The position numbers and the translations under genes were made by a program. From Terrimonas sp. (GTDB lineage Bacteria > Bacteroidota > Bacteroidia > Chitinophagales > Chitinophagaceae), in assembly GCA_016125075.1 (NCBI GenBank), contig WGMO01000010.1, positions 1-64,000 on the forward strand: a DNA stretch of 64,000 nt. Direction: 5' to 3'. Of this stretch, positions 24,504-33,187 are shown one piece after another (position 1 is the first letter of the stretch; every line of letters starts with the position of its first letter). The notes beneath the pieces are model-generated. The model had not been told where the DNA came from. It saw only the letters and a list, made by a program, of their open reading frames with translations, and did not search any database.

Positions 24504-26216
24504 ATGGCTAACACCCTTTTCAGGAAGAAAACAATTGAAAATATCAAGGCTGAATATGATAAATCTGAAGAAGATCATAAGGTTTCCGGGGGGTTGAGGA
24601 AGGTACTGGGTGTACGGGACCTGACATTTTTGGGGATTGCTGCGATTGTGGGTGCCGGTATTTTTTCCACCATTGGGTCAGCGGCCTACAACGGCGGTCC
24701 CGGGATCTCACTCCTCTTTATCATTACAGCTGTTACCTGTGGCTTTTCGGCCTTATGTTATGCAGAATTTGCAAGCCGTGTTCCGGTGTCCGGCAGTGCT
24801 TATACCTATTCATATGTGACCTTTGGAGAATTGATAGCCTGGATCATCGGGTGGGCCCTGATCCTGGAATATGCCATCGGGAATATTGTCGTTGCTATCT
24901 CCTGGAGTGGCTATTTCAACAACCTGTTGGTCAATGTTTTTCATATTCATTTGCCCGACTGGATGCTGGTAGATCCTCAAACGGCACATACAGCATTCAC
25001 AGAAGCTTCGAATGCAATGGCGGCAGGTACGGTTACAGAAGCCGCTAAAATCGAATCTTACCAGTTTGCCATCAACGCCTGGAACAACGCTCCAATGCTT
25101 GGCGGTGCACATATCTTTTTTAACCTGCCTGCCTTTATCATTGTGGTTTTGATCACCTGGCTGGCCTATATTGGAATTAAGGAAAGTAAACATACCGCCA
25201 ATTTCATGGTGATCTTTAAGGTACTGGTGATCATCTTTGTCATCATTGCCGGTGCCTTTTTTGTCGATACCAATAACTGGACCCCTTTTTTACCCAACCG
25301 TTTTGAAGGGGTTTTAAAAGGGGTATCTGCTGTCTTTTATGCTTATATCGGATTCGATGCTATATCTACCACGGCGGAGGAGTGTAAGAACCCGCAAAGG
25401 GATATGCCAAAAGCCATGATCAATTCCCTGATCATCTGTACCGTGCTGTATATTCTTATTGCACTGGTGCTGACGGGTATGGAAAATTATTCCAATTTCA
25501 AGGATGTACACGACCCCCTGGCTTTTGTATTTGCCAAAAGGGCCCCCTGGATTGAAACTATTGTTTCAATCAGTGCCGTTGTGGCAACAACCAGTGTTTT
25601 ACTGGTATTCCAGTTAGGACAGCCCCGGATTTGGATGAGTATGAGCCGGGACGGTCTTTTACCCAAACAATTCAAAAAGATCCATCCCAAATACCATACG
25701 CCTTCATTTGCTACCATCGTTACCGGAATCCTAGTAGCAGTTCCATCCCTATTTATTGAAGAGGGAATTGTTACCGACCTTACGAGTATCGGGACCCTTT
25801 TTGCGTTTGTACTGGTGTCAGGGGGAGTACTGGTGCTGCCCAGGATACAGAAGGTGCCGGGCAAATTCAGCTTGCCCTATATCAACGGTAAATGGATCGT
25901 TCCCTTTATGATGGCCTTCTTTATTTACCTGTTCCGCCATCGGGTAACCGATGCTGTTCAAAATATTACAACCGTCGATCACCAGGAGATATTTTTCCTG
26001 ATCTTCCTGATCATCGCCACTATTTTAACGATCATGACCGTTATCCGGAATTTTTCACTGATCCCGATACTGGGGGTACTGTTTTGCCTCTACCTGATGA
26101 TCGAAATCCCCACCAAAAGCTGGTACCTCTTTATTGCCTGGATGACACTGGGGCTTATCATCTATTTTCTGTATGGGTTCCGAAACAGTAAACTGGCCGG
26201 GAAACCGAATGGGTAA
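24504..26216 (+). CDS. APC superfamily amino-acid permease
   Basis: An inner-membrane amino-acid transporter of 570 residues with 12-14 hydrophobic helices. The N-terminal cytoplasmic segment (VSGGLRKVLGVRDLTFLGI) leads into AAIVGAGIFSTIGSAAYNGGPG, the unwound helix-1 substrate site of the APC family. TTAEECKNPQRDMPKAM is the conserved loop after helix 6 in cationic-amino-acid-type permeases. The long extracellular insert after helix 4 (about residues 160-200) is a little unusual. The substrate is probably a cationic or neutral amino acid, but this is family inference. Stands alone between the isoprenoid gene and DUF2027/Smr. Confidence 0.9.
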   Translation: MANTLFRKKTIENIKAEYDKSEEDHKVSGGLRKVLGVRDLTFLGIAAIVGAGIFSTIGSAAYNGGPGISLLFIITAVTCGFSALCYAEFASRVPVSGSAYTYSYVTFGELIAWIIGWALILEYAIGNIVVAISWSGYFNNLLVNVFHIHLPDWMLVDPQTAHTAFTEASNAMAAGTVTEAAKIESYQFAINAWNNAPMLGGAHIFFNLPAFIIVVLITWLAYIGIKESKHTANFMVIFKVLVIIFVIIAGAFFVDTNNWTPFLPNRFEGVLKGVSAVFYAYIGFDAISTTAEECKNPQRDMPKAMINSLIICTVLYILIALVLTGMENYSNFKDVHDPLAFVFAKRAPWIETIVSISAVVATTSVLLVFQLGQPRIWMSMSRDGLLPKQFKKIHPKYHTPSFATIVTGILVAVPSLFIEEGIVTDLTSIGTLFAFVLVSGGVLVLPRIQKVPGKFSLPYINGKWIVPFMMAFFIYLFRHRVTDAVQNITTVDHQEIFFLIFLIIATILTIMTVIRNFSLIPILGVLFCLYLMIEIPTKSWYLFIAWMTLGLIIYFLYGFRNSKLAGKPNG

Positions 26217-26268
26217 CAGGTATCGTTACGGTCAGACAGACCCTTTGTTTTTCAGACCTGTTCTTTTG

Positions 26269-26276
26269 TAACTTTG
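26269..26276 (+). promoter_or_regulatory. Promoter of the DUF2027/Smr gene (TTTG-N21-TAACTTTG)
   Basis: TAACTTTG fits TAnnTTTG, and a TTTG element stands 21 bp upstream, the spacing expected for a Bacteroidota promoter. The -7 box lies 12 bp before the chosen ATG. Confidence 0.6.
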
Positions 26277-26287
26277 TGCGGATTTTT

Positions 26288-27304
26288 ATGAAATACCAGG
26301 TCGGCGATATCGTATTACTGCTGCATTCCAACGAGGAAGGTGAAATTATTGATATCATCAATGATAAAATGGTGATGATTGATATCAAGGGGGTGAAGTT
26401 TCCTGCCTATATGGACCAGATCGATTTTCCCTATTATAAACGTTTTACAGAAAAGAAGTTGTTTGAGCAGAAAAAGGAAAAGAAATTCATCGATGATATC
26501 AAAAAAGAAAAAGGCAAGCATTCCCAAAAAGTGATTGATGGGGTTTGGCTGACCTTCCTGCCCGTTATCGATGTGGATGAATTTGGCGATGATGTGGTAG
26601 AAGACCTTAAACTCCACCTCGTGAACAGGACAGAGCGGGCCTATCATTTCGATTATAAACAGGCTTTTTTTGGCAAGCCTGAATTTGAGTTGAAGAACAC
26701 CTTACATCCCTTTGAGGACTTTTACCTGCATGACGTGCCTTTTGAGGACATGAACGATAGCCCGATTTTCGAATTTGAGTTTTCGTTGGTTACCCCCGAA
26801 AAAAACAAGGCCGATATCTGTACCGCCTCCCTAAAACTGAAACCCCGGCAATTATTTGAAAGGATCGAGGATATCCGGAGTAAAAATGAAGCGACTTTTT
26901 CGTACCGTTTGTTTGACCAGTATCCCGAGAAAATTGAAGAGGAGAAAATCGATCTTGGAGTACTGTCCAACCGGTATAAGATTTACGACGCTGTACAGGT
27001 CCGGGAACATCTTGAAGCACCCCGTTCGGTGGTCGACCTGCACATCGAAAAAATTACTGACAATTGGAGAGGGATGAGCAACCTCCATATCATTGGTCTG
27101 CAGTTAAAGACCTTTGAGAAATATTATGAACTGGCCCTGGCGCACCTGCAACCCTCTTTAATCGTAATACATGGTGTTGGTAGCGGCCGTCTCCGGGATG
27201 AGATTCATGACCTCCTGAAACACCGGAAAGAAGTGAAAAGTTTTGTCAACCAATATGACCCCCGTTTCGGCTATGGGGCCACCGAGATTTTTTTCCAGTA
27301 CTAA
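26288..27304 (+). CDS. DUF2027 domain protein with C-terminal Smr domain
   Basis: A Bacteroidota protein combining an N-terminal SH3-like/KOW-type stretch (KYQVGDIVLLLHSNEEGEII), a charged helix, a central DUF2027 beta domain, and a C-terminal Smr domain (about residues 250-338) with DLHIEKITDN and HGVGSGRLRDEIHDLL, the MutS2-type nuclease fold. Smr domains cleave nucleic acids, including RNA on collided ribosomes in some proteins. The role here is unproven. I start at MKYQVGD, four codons into the track ORF, because the promoter lies directly in front and the earlier GTG overlaps the -7 box. It converges with the SulP gene with 4 bp overlap. Confidence 0.85.
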   Translation: MKYQVGDIVLLLHSNEEGEIIDIINDKMVMIDIKGVKFPAYMDQIDFPYYKRFTEKKLFEQKKEKKFIDDIKKEKGKHSQKVIDGVWLTFLPVIDVDEFGDDVVEDLKLHLVNRTERAYHFDYKQAFFGKPEFELKNTLHPFEDFYLHDVPFEDMNDSPIFEFEFSLVTPEKNKADICTASLKLKPRQLFERIEDIRSKNEATFSYRLFDQYPEKIEEEKIDLGVLSNRYKIYDAVQVREHLEAPRSVVDLHIEKITDNWRGMSNLHIIGLQLKTFEKYYELALAHLQPSLIVIHGVGSGRLRDEIHDLLKHRKEVKSFVNQYDPRFGYGATEIFFQY

Positions 27305-28863
27305 TGCAGACCAATCGTTTCTACCTCCGGTATATCTTTCAGGATGAGCTGTATATGTTTGTTGTGCGCTTTGGATTTAAAATCATGAAAGATCTCCAGG
27401 ATATCATTATCAATATAGACACTGTCCGTACCGGTTATTTCCACCACTGCATATTCGGGAATTTTATCAAGCGCCTCCAATATCCGTTTTTTGTTCAGGA
27501 AGCTGACATTCATGGCCAGTTCGATGGTGTAATGTTTTAGATGTCCCTCGTTTCTTTCTTTTAAGGTATAGCCCGCCCGGTAAGTATGTTTGACCAGGAA
27601 ATAAATACTGTAGCCGATGCCGATCAGCACACCGATCAGCAGGTCGGTAAAGAGAATGGCCACTACGGTAATTACGAATGGCAAAAACTGCTCTTTACCC
27701 TGTCTGTAAACGGCCAGGATCATCCGGGGCTTGGCCAGGTTATATCCGGTGCGGATCAGGATAACGGCCAACACACAATAAGGAATCAGGTTTACGACCT
27801 TCACGGCGAAAAGAATTACCATCAGCAACCAAAAACCATGAAAAAAAGCAGAAAGCTTTGTTCTGGCACCCGCCTCTGCATTTGCCGAACTCCTAACAAT
27901 AACGGCTGTAATGGGGAGTCCTCCCAACAATCCACTCAGGAAATTGCCTGCACCCTGGGCCATTAATTCCCGGTTTTGGGGGGTGATCCGGTTATAAGGG
28001 TCCAGTTTGTCAATGGCTTCAATGCTCAACAGGGTTTCAAGACTGGCTACAAAACAGATCACAACTGCATTTTGCCAGATAAAGGCATTGTGAAATAATG
28101 CACCGAAATCCGGCAGCCTGATCTGTGAAATTGTATCCGCAGGAATATTGACAAACTGTGTTGGTTTGAGATGGATCCCGGGAAGGAATTCCCTGAACCC
28201 GAGGGCCAGCAAAACTCCAAATAAAACGGTGATGAAAGAGGTGGGAAGAAATCCTATTTTTTTGGCCATGTATTTTTTCCAAAGGACCAGCATGAGCAGG
28301 GATAAAACCGCAATCAGGATCACCCCGAACGAAGTATGCTTATACAAGCTGGTTACATTTGTAAAAACATGATCAAAAGTGAGGATATTGAACAACTCAT
28401 TCGACCAGAATTCCGGCTGATCATATCCAACCAGGGCAGGGATCTGTTTTGAGATCAGGATGATGCCAATGGCAGCCAGCATTCCCTTGATCACAGCCGA
28501 TGGAATAAAATGAGTAAACCCTCCCAGTTTAAAAATGCCCAACAGGAACTGAAGTAAACCGGCTATCGAAACGGAAAGAAAAAATATTTCCAGGGCCCCC
28601 AATTTTGTAATGGCAGCAGCGCAAATGGCGGTTAATCCTGCTGCAGGACCACTTACACTGAGTTGGGAAGAAGAGAGTAGGGAAATCACCAGTCCTCCGA
28701 TGATACCGGCCATCAACCCGGAATAGATCGGTGCCCCGGAAGCCAGAGAAATTCCCAGGCATAGCGGCAGGGCTACAAAAAAAACAGAAATACTGGCCTT
28801 AAAATCATGTTTGAAAAAAGAAAGAGTATAAAACCTGAACTTCCTTTTTGAAAGACTGATCAT
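27301..28863 (-). CDS. SulP family anion transporter with STAS domain
   Basis: An inner-membrane anion transporter of the SLC26/SulP family (520 residues). It starts with the conserved DFKASISVFFVALPLCLGISLASGAPIYSG opening, contains the SSQLSVSGPAAGLTA segment of the binding site, and ends with a STAS domain from about residue 430 (ALDKIPEYAVVEITGTDSVYID). Bacteroidota members often act as bicarbonate or sulfate transporters. No carbonic anhydrase gene adjoins it, so the substrate is open. The conserved GGLPITAVIVRSSANAEAGARTK supports the family strongly. Monocistronic by spacing. Confidence 0.93.
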   Translation of the reverse strand: MISLSKRKFRFYTLSFFKHDFKASISVFFVALPLCLGISLASGAPIYSGLMAGIIGGLVISLLSSSQLSVSGPAAGLTAICAAAITKLGALEIFFLSVSIAGLLQFLLGIFKLGGFTHFIPSAVIKGMLAAIGIILISKQIPALVGYDQPEFWSNELFNILTFDHVFTNVTSLYKHTSFGVILIAVLSLLMLVLWKKYMAKKIGFLPTSFITVLFGVLLALGFREFLPGIHLKPTQFVNIPADTISQIRLPDFGALFHNAFIWQNAVVICFVASLETLLSIEAIDKLDPYNRITPQNRELMAQGAGNFLSGLLGGLPITAVIVRSSANAEAGARTKLSAFFHGFWLLMVILFAVKVVNLIPYCVLAVILIRTGYNLAKPRMILAVYRQGKEQFLPFVITVVAILFTDLLIGVLIGIGYSIYFLVKHTYRAGYTLKERNEGHLKHYTIELAMNVSFLNKKRILEALDKIPEYAVVEITGTDSVYIDNDILEIFHDFKSKAHNKHIQLILKDIPEVETIGLH

Positions 28864-28918
28864 GGCCGCAAATGTCAGGAAAAAAAATCAGCTTTCATAT
28901 GATCCTGCTTGGAAGTCC

Positions 28919-29428
28919 CTAGTGCAGGCTGATAACCCTCGACAGTTTCCATTGTCCATCCTTATAATGCCAGGTATGAACAAATTTACCGGGCCGGGAA
29001 GTTGAATGTTCAACCAGGTTATGAAATCGGTGCTGACCCATTTCAATGGCACCATAATCATGAATGGGATAGACTTCAATACTGCCGGGAACCAGTTCCC
29101 GCTGCACCTTGTTACAGATATTGTTTTTTATTGCTTCCACGATCTCATCTTTGGAAGTACTGAGCCCCCCTTTATCATGATAGAATTCAATATCTTCATC
29201 AATAAGCGCCGCAAATTGATTCAAGTCACAATTATTATAGGCTGCAAATAAAAGGCTGTCCAGACGGACGATCGTATCATAAAGTTCCCTCGACTCGGAC
29301 ACATATTTCTCCATGCCGAAATTTTCAGGTTCTTTTTTGGTGGCACAGGCCAGTATCAATAAAATAAGGAGGAGGGGAATGATTTGAACGAGATACCCTG
29401 AAACAGGTTTGTTACTATTATGCTGCAT
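28919..29428 (-). CDS. NTF2-like (DUF4440-type) lipoprotein
   Basis: A lipobox at LLILACATKK (Cys28) predicts a lipoprotein. The mature part is one NTF2-like domain: LDSLLFAAYNNCDLNQFAALIDEDIEFYHDKGG, SKDEIVEAIKN and the last strand WHYKDGQWKLSRVISLH, the DUF4440 pattern. The function of such domains ranges from ligand binding to ketosteroid-isomerase-like catalysis, so none is assigned. It lies 55 bp upstream of the SulP gene on the same strand and could share its transcript. It is a distant relative of the secreted NTF2-like protein near 7.5 kb. Confidence 0.8.
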   Translation of the reverse strand: MQHNSNKPVSGYLVQIIPLLLILLILACATKKEPENFGMEKYVSESRELYDTIVRLDSLLFAAYNNCDLNQFAALIDEDIEFYHDKGGLSTSKDEIVEAIKNNICNKVQRELVPGSIEVYPIHDYGAIEMGQHRFHNLVEHSTSRPGKFVHTWHYKDGQWKLSRVISLH

Positions 29429-29636
29429 GAGAAAATTTTAATAAATATGATTGGCGAAATGAAAAAAAAGTACAGTCCCGAAACTTCGGGCCCGGATATC
29501 CAACCCGACAAGGATAAATATAAGGAATGATTGAGGAATCCTGTAAAAACTGAACCTATTCAATGAATTTCAGTAATTCCCTTTGTAGCAGACAGAAGCA
29601 TAAAATCATGGTTCTGACTATGCCTCCAAAATTGAT

Positions 29637-29644
29637 TATCTTTG
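29637..29644 (+). promoter_or_regulatory. -7 promoter box of rnpB (TATCTTTG)
   Basis: Matches TAnnTTTG and ends 6 bp before the first base of the P1 helix, the spacing expected for a stable RNA. Confidence 0.65.
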
Positions 29645-29650
29645 TATTTG

Positions 29651-30023
29651 CTGCAAACCGGGCTATCGCTCCATCCAGCGCTTGTCGAAGGTGGGGAGGA
29701 AAGTCCGGACAGCGCAGAGCAGTGCACCGGTGAAGAGCCGGGCCCCGGTTTCCGGGGACAGAAAGTGCCACAGAAAATAACTGTCCCGCCCAGGCGGGAT
29801 GAGGGTGAAAACGTGAGGTAAGAGCTCACGGCAGGTACTGGTAACAATATCTGCGGGTAAACCTTGCATGCTGAAATGCCACGTATAGTATCGTTTGAGG
29901 GCTGCTCGTCCAAGATACAGGGTAGGCAGATGGATCCCGGATGGCAACTTCCGGGACAGATAAATGATAGCGCCCGGGGTGCCTGGCACCACGAATCACA
30001 GAATCCGGCTTACAGGTTTGCAG
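29651..30023 (+). ncRNA. rnpB: RNase P RNA, class A
   Basis: The catalytic RNA of RNase P, which removes 5' leaders from tRNA precursors. Universal core elements are readable in order: GAGGAAAGTCCGG (CR-I), CACAGAAA, GGTAAGAGCTCACGG, AAACCTTGCATG with GAAATGCCACG, and near the 3' end AGATAAATGATAGC (CR-V) and ACAGAATCCGGCTTACAG. The ends are set by the P1 helix CTGCAAACC/GGTTTGCAG. A -7 box ends just before the 5' end and a terminator follows the 3' end. The track ORFs on the reverse strand across this region are artefacts. Confidence 0.96.
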
Positions 30024-30034
30024 TAAATGAACGG

Positions 30035-30064
30035 ATCCCGCAGCAATGCGGGATTTTTGTTTTA
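30035..30064 (+). terminator. Rho-independent terminator of rnpB
   Basis: ATCCCGC/GCGGGAT forms a perfect 7-bp stem with an AGCAAT loop, then TTTTTGTTTT, 12 bp after the P1 helix. Confidence 0.88.
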
Positions 30065-30082
30065 ATTCCTTTATTTTGAACT

Positions 30083-30673
30083 ATGACGCCCGAACGCCTC
30101 CATAAACTTGTGGCTGTATTAGAAAAACGTCAGCCGGATATAACATTAATCCTGGAAAATGTATTTGACCCGCATAATATATCAGCTGTAATGCGAACCT
30201 GTGACGCGGTAGGTGTTCAGGAAATATTTGTACTCAATACCAAAATCCCTCCGCATAAAAAATGGGGACCCCGGAGTTCCTCCAGTGCGGCAAAATGGAT
30301 AACGGTTCATCAGTTTGAAGATACGGATGCCTGTATCCGGGAGGTGCGGAGCCGTTACCAGCGTATCCTTACAACACATTTGAGCCGGGAGGCCATCAGT
30401 TTATATGATATCGACTTTACCGGGTCCATTGCACTTGTTTTTGGTAATGAACATGCGGGTGTAACTGAAACAATCAGCAAACTGTGCGATGGGAATTTTG
30501 TAATACCCCAGGTAGGTATTATCCGGTCGCTGAATATCAGTGTTGCCTGTGCCGTTACTTTGTATGAAGCCTATCGCCAAAAAAAGTTAGCCGGTCATTA
30601 TGAACGGCAAAGGCTGAGGCCAGAACAGCACAAACGCTTGCTGGATGAATGGGGGATGGGTGAAACAAACTGA
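30083..30673 (+). CDS. trmH: TrmH-like tRNA 2'-O-methyltransferase
   Basis: A SpoU-class (SPOUT) methyltransferase, probably forming Gm18 in the tRNA D-loop. The three family motifs are present: motif 1 ENVFDPHNISAVMRTCDAVGV with the catalytic Asn/Arg, motif 2 IALVFGNEHAGV, and motif 3 IPQVGIIRSLNISVACAVTLYEA that forms the SAM-binding knot. The N-terminal RHxxL-type segment (ERLHKLVAVLEKRQPD) resembles TrmH rather than RlmB. Length (196) fits. It starts 20 bp after the rnpB terminator, so it probably has a weak promoter of its own or depends on readthrough. Confidence 0.88.
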   Translation: MTPERLHKLVAVLEKRQPDITLILENVFDPHNISAVMRTCDAVGVQEIFVLNTKIPPHKKWGPRSSSSAAKWITVHQFEDTDACIREVRSRYQRILTTHLSREAISLYDIDFTGSIALVFGNEHAGVTETISKLCDGNFVIPQVGIIRSLNISVACAVTLYEAYRQKKLAGHYERQRLRPEQHKRLLDEWGMGETN

Positions 30674-30688
30674 TAAGGTTACAAAAAT

Positions 30689-31180
30689 ATGATGATGAAA
30701 AAAATTCTAATTCTTCTATCTTTTTTGATGGTTTGTATTTTCCTTCAGGCCCAGGAAGTACAGAAAGTAAAAATGAGTGAGTTGCTAACCCTGATCCGGG
30801 AAAGCAATCACCCCTTGATTGTCAATTTCTGGGCTACATTCTGTGGTCCCTGTGTGGAAGAAATCCCCTATTTCCAGGAAGCGGTAAAAAAATATGAAAA
30901 TTCGGGCACTGAGCTTTTGCTGGTCAGTCTTGATTTACCAGGTTTTTTCCCGGATAAGATCAGGACCTTTGCCCGTAAAAGAAATTTTAATGCCAGTTTA
31001 TATTGGCTGGATGAAACGGATGCTGATTACTTTTGCCCGATGATCGATTCGGCATGGTCGGGGGTGATGCCTGCAACTTTACTGATCGATAACAAGACCG
31101 GGTACCGGCGGTTTTTCGAAGAACAAATTCCCCGGGATACAATTGAAGCCGAGATCAGGCGACTGGCGGTTCATCACTGA
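30689..31180 (+). CDS. TlpA/ResA-like exported thioredoxin-fold protein
   Basis: A signal peptide (residues 1-22, ending IFLQAQ) and a thioredoxin fold with the redox CxxC in VNFWATFCGPCVEEIPYFQ predict a periplasmic thiol-disulfide oxidoreductase. Further family features are LLVSLDLPGF and the cis-proline region SGVMPATLLIDNKTG. Relatives act in cytochrome c maturation or general disulfide reduction; no partner gene adjoins. It follows trmH by 15 bp and is probably cotranscribed. Its stop overlaps the end of the convergent small membrane-protein gene by 7 bp. Confidence 0.88.
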   Translation: MMMKKILILLSFLMVCIFLQAQEVQKVKMSELLTLIRESNHPLIVNFWATFCGPCVEEIPYFQEAVKKYENSGTELLLVSLDLPGFFPDKIRTFARKRNFNASLYWLDETDADYFCPMIDSAWSGVMPATLLIDNKTGYRRFFEEQIPRDTIEAEIRRLAVHH

Positions 31181-31383
31181 TCATGTAGCACTTCTTCCAT
31201 TTCTTTGTCTTTATCCTGTAGGGCAGTAAGCCGGTACAGAAAATTAGACCAGGCTGCAATGGCAATGATCGCACAAATGATCCCAATTACACTTTGATAG
31301 TAGATACTTCTTGCCAATAAGAACCCAGCCAGCACAAATACGGAAAGTATGATGCATTTGTTGAGGATGCTACGGGTAGTCAT
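31174..31383 (-). CDS. Small two-helix membrane protein of unknown function
   Basis: The sequence from MTTRSILNKCIILSVFVLAG holds two hydrophobic helices (residues about 9-25 and 30-46), then a charged tail with LTALQDKDKEMEEV. The track starts 59 codons earlier, but that extension has poor protein character and overlaps the neighbouring thioredoxin gene, so I prefer the internal ATG. No homologue was recognised. Topology would place the acidic tail in the cytoplasm or periplasm with equal likelihood. Confidence 0.5.
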   Translation of the reverse strand: MTTRSILNKCIILSVFVLAGFLLARSIYYQSVIGIICAIIAIAAWSNFLYRLTALQDKDKEMEEVLHDQ

Positions 31384-31535
31384 AAGCTGGTTTTGTGCCA
31401 GGTTTCCGGAGGAACCTAACTGGTTAATGTATGGTGATGAGGCAGGTGCGGATACCCCTAAGATGCAAAAAAGCACAATCTCCATAGGGTGCCGGCAAAA
31501 AAAATGAAAAAAACGGAAAATGGTAAACTTGCAAA

Positions 31536-32144
31536 CTATTCCACCCTGCTGATGCCGCAACCTACTGACCTCGTTTCTTTGACGGATACTTCCTGGCCGG
31601 ATATCATTTCCTCGATGGCAATCTTCAGGTGTTTTCTTGAAACATTCGAAGGGTCGGCGGGATTATTATCAATGGCTCCATGGTAAGCCAGCTTTTTATC
31701 ATTATTGAAAAGAAAACATTCAGGTGTCCTGTTTGCATCAAATTCATTGGCTAATACGGACATTTTGTCTACGGCATAATACCAGTCAAATCCCTGATTT
31801 TGGGCATAGGCCTGCATGGCCGTCAATGACTCTTTCCCGTTTCTGCTACCTTCGTTGGCATTGAGGAGGATCACCCCAAGATCATTTTTCAGGGCATACC
31901 TGCAAATCTCATTCGTACGGGACTGGTTTTTGATAACGTAAGGACAGGTATTACAGCTGAACATGACCAGTAAACCGTTTGTACCAAATGCCTTGTTCAG
32001 TGAAACCTCCTTCCCGGATACATCCTGCAGTGGCCTGTCCGGTTGTGGAATGCCACTTCCAATTGCCAAAGAGGGCTGTTGCGTGGTAAATGATACGACA
32101 AATATGGCTGCGATGGGGATAATCGTCGCAAATAGCTTCTTCAT
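31536..32144 (-). CDS. Exported thioredoxin-like redoxin with C-terminal Cys motif
   Basis: After a signal peptide (MKKLFATIIPIAAIFVVSF) comes a redoxin/AhpC-TSA type fold. The redox motif is CNTCPYV in LLVMFSCNTCPYVIKNQ, and FDANRTPECFLFNNDKKL forms the cis-proline/substrate region. The C-terminus ends in a separate cysteine motif, RSVGCGISRVE. Similar Bacteroidota proteins are called thioredoxin family proteins. The start at MKKLF gives a proper signal peptide; the track includes nine more codons. A periplasmic peroxide- or disulfide-related role is inferred from the fold only. Confidence 0.8.
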   Translation of the reverse strand: MKKLFATIIPIAAIFVVSFTTQQPSLAIGSGIPQPDRPLQDVSGKEVSLNKAFGTNGLLVMFSCNTCPYVIKNQSRTNEICRYALKNDLGVILLNANEGSRNGKESLTAMQAYAQNQGFDWYYAVDKMSVLANEFDANRTPECFLFNNDKKLAYHGAIDNNPADPSNVSRKHLKIAIEEMISGQEVSVKETRSVGCGISRVE

Positions 32145-32242
32145 ATCAATTTTATGAAATGCACGTATCATAGGGCCAAAATATAAGACAGTAAATTAAC
32201 ATAAAAATTTAACAGATTATTGTACTGAATGTTTAATATCTG

Positions 32243-33187
32243 TTAAGTTTTTTTCCGGTCATCAGACAGTTTACGCAAGGATGAAATGCTGACATTGAGT
32301 TCAAATCCAATCAATAACACAATAGAATTAAAGTATATAAGTACCATCAGCATCATGATGGTACCAATGGAGCCGTATAATTTATTATAATTCGAGAAAT
32401 GATTGACCCAATAGGTAAAAACGATTGTAAAGACCAGCATCAGGAAAGTGGCAAGGATGGAGCCGGGATTCATAAGGCCCCATTTTTTTTGAACGGCCGG
32501 CGCATAACGGTAGATGAAGGAAATGATAAAAAAGAATAATAAAATGATAGCAACCCATCTTCCATTGATAAGCAATGCCCTGATATCTTTATTCTCAATA
32601 CCCAGCCAATCCAGCACGTAGCCCTGCATCACGAGAAGGAGGACGCACAATATGACCAGCAAAAACAGGATAACAGTCAGTTTTACGGCCACCCAGCGGT
32701 TATGGAAATTTTTCCTTTTCGTAAATCCGATATAGTCCCTGTTAAAGGAATGACTGATGCCCATCATGGTATTGGTCGAAAAATAAAGCGCCAGCAGGAG
32801 TCCAAACGACAAAAGACCAGTCTTGGGTTTATAGATGAAATCATCGATAAAGGCAATGATTGCCGTATTATTTTTCTCCCCCGGTATGATATCCCTGATC
32901 AATTGATGCAACTGTTCCGTGAACTGGTGTGATATGGGAAAAAAGGGAATAAGTGTGCTGAAAAAGATGATGGCGGGGGGGATGGCCATGATCAGGTTAA
33001 AAGCGATGGACGATGCCCTTTCTGTGAGGTTGGTACTGGTGATCTGACGGTAAAAAAATAAGGTTACATCATACAGGGCAATCTTTTGAAAACCAGGCAG
33101 TACGATCTGTTTGCTTTTTGCAATCAGGAAATCAATGGGAGCAGAGCTCAACACCTTATTTTTCCACCTTTTCAGCAGCTGCCGCAT
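32243..33187 (-). CDS. YihY/BrkB family inner-membrane protein
   Basis: A polytopic membrane protein of 314 residues with six hydrophobic segments. It matches the YihY/virulence-factor-BrkB family: RASSIAFNLIMAIPPAIIFFSTLIPFF near the N-terminus, the LFRDIIPGE-like RDIIPGEKNNTAI, and the end TYWVNHFSNYNKLYGSIGTIMMLMVLIYF. The biochemical function of the family is not established. Its start overlaps the end of mltG by 32 bp, so the pair is cotranscribed and probably translationally coupled. Confidence 0.9.
   Translation of the reverse strand: MRQLLKRWKNKVLSSAPIDFLIAKSKQIVLPGFQKIALYDVTLFFYRQITSTNLTERASSIAFNLIMAIPPAIIFFSTLIPFFPISHQFTEQLHQLIRDIIPGEKNNTAIIAFIDDFIYKPKTGLLSFGLLLALYFSTNTMMGISHSFNRDYIGFTKRKNFHNRWVAVKLTVILFLLVILCVLLLVMQGYVLDWLGIENKDIRALLINGRWVAIILLFFFIISFIYRYAPAVQKKWGLMNPGSILATFLMLVFTIVFTYWVNHFSNYNKLYGSIGTIMMLMVLIYFNSIVLLIGFELNVSISSLRKLSDDRKKT

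Noticed and set aside
29556-29992. Reverse-strand ORFs over the RNase P RNA gene
   Set aside because: The sequence is fully explained by conserved rnpB elements with its own promoter and terminator.
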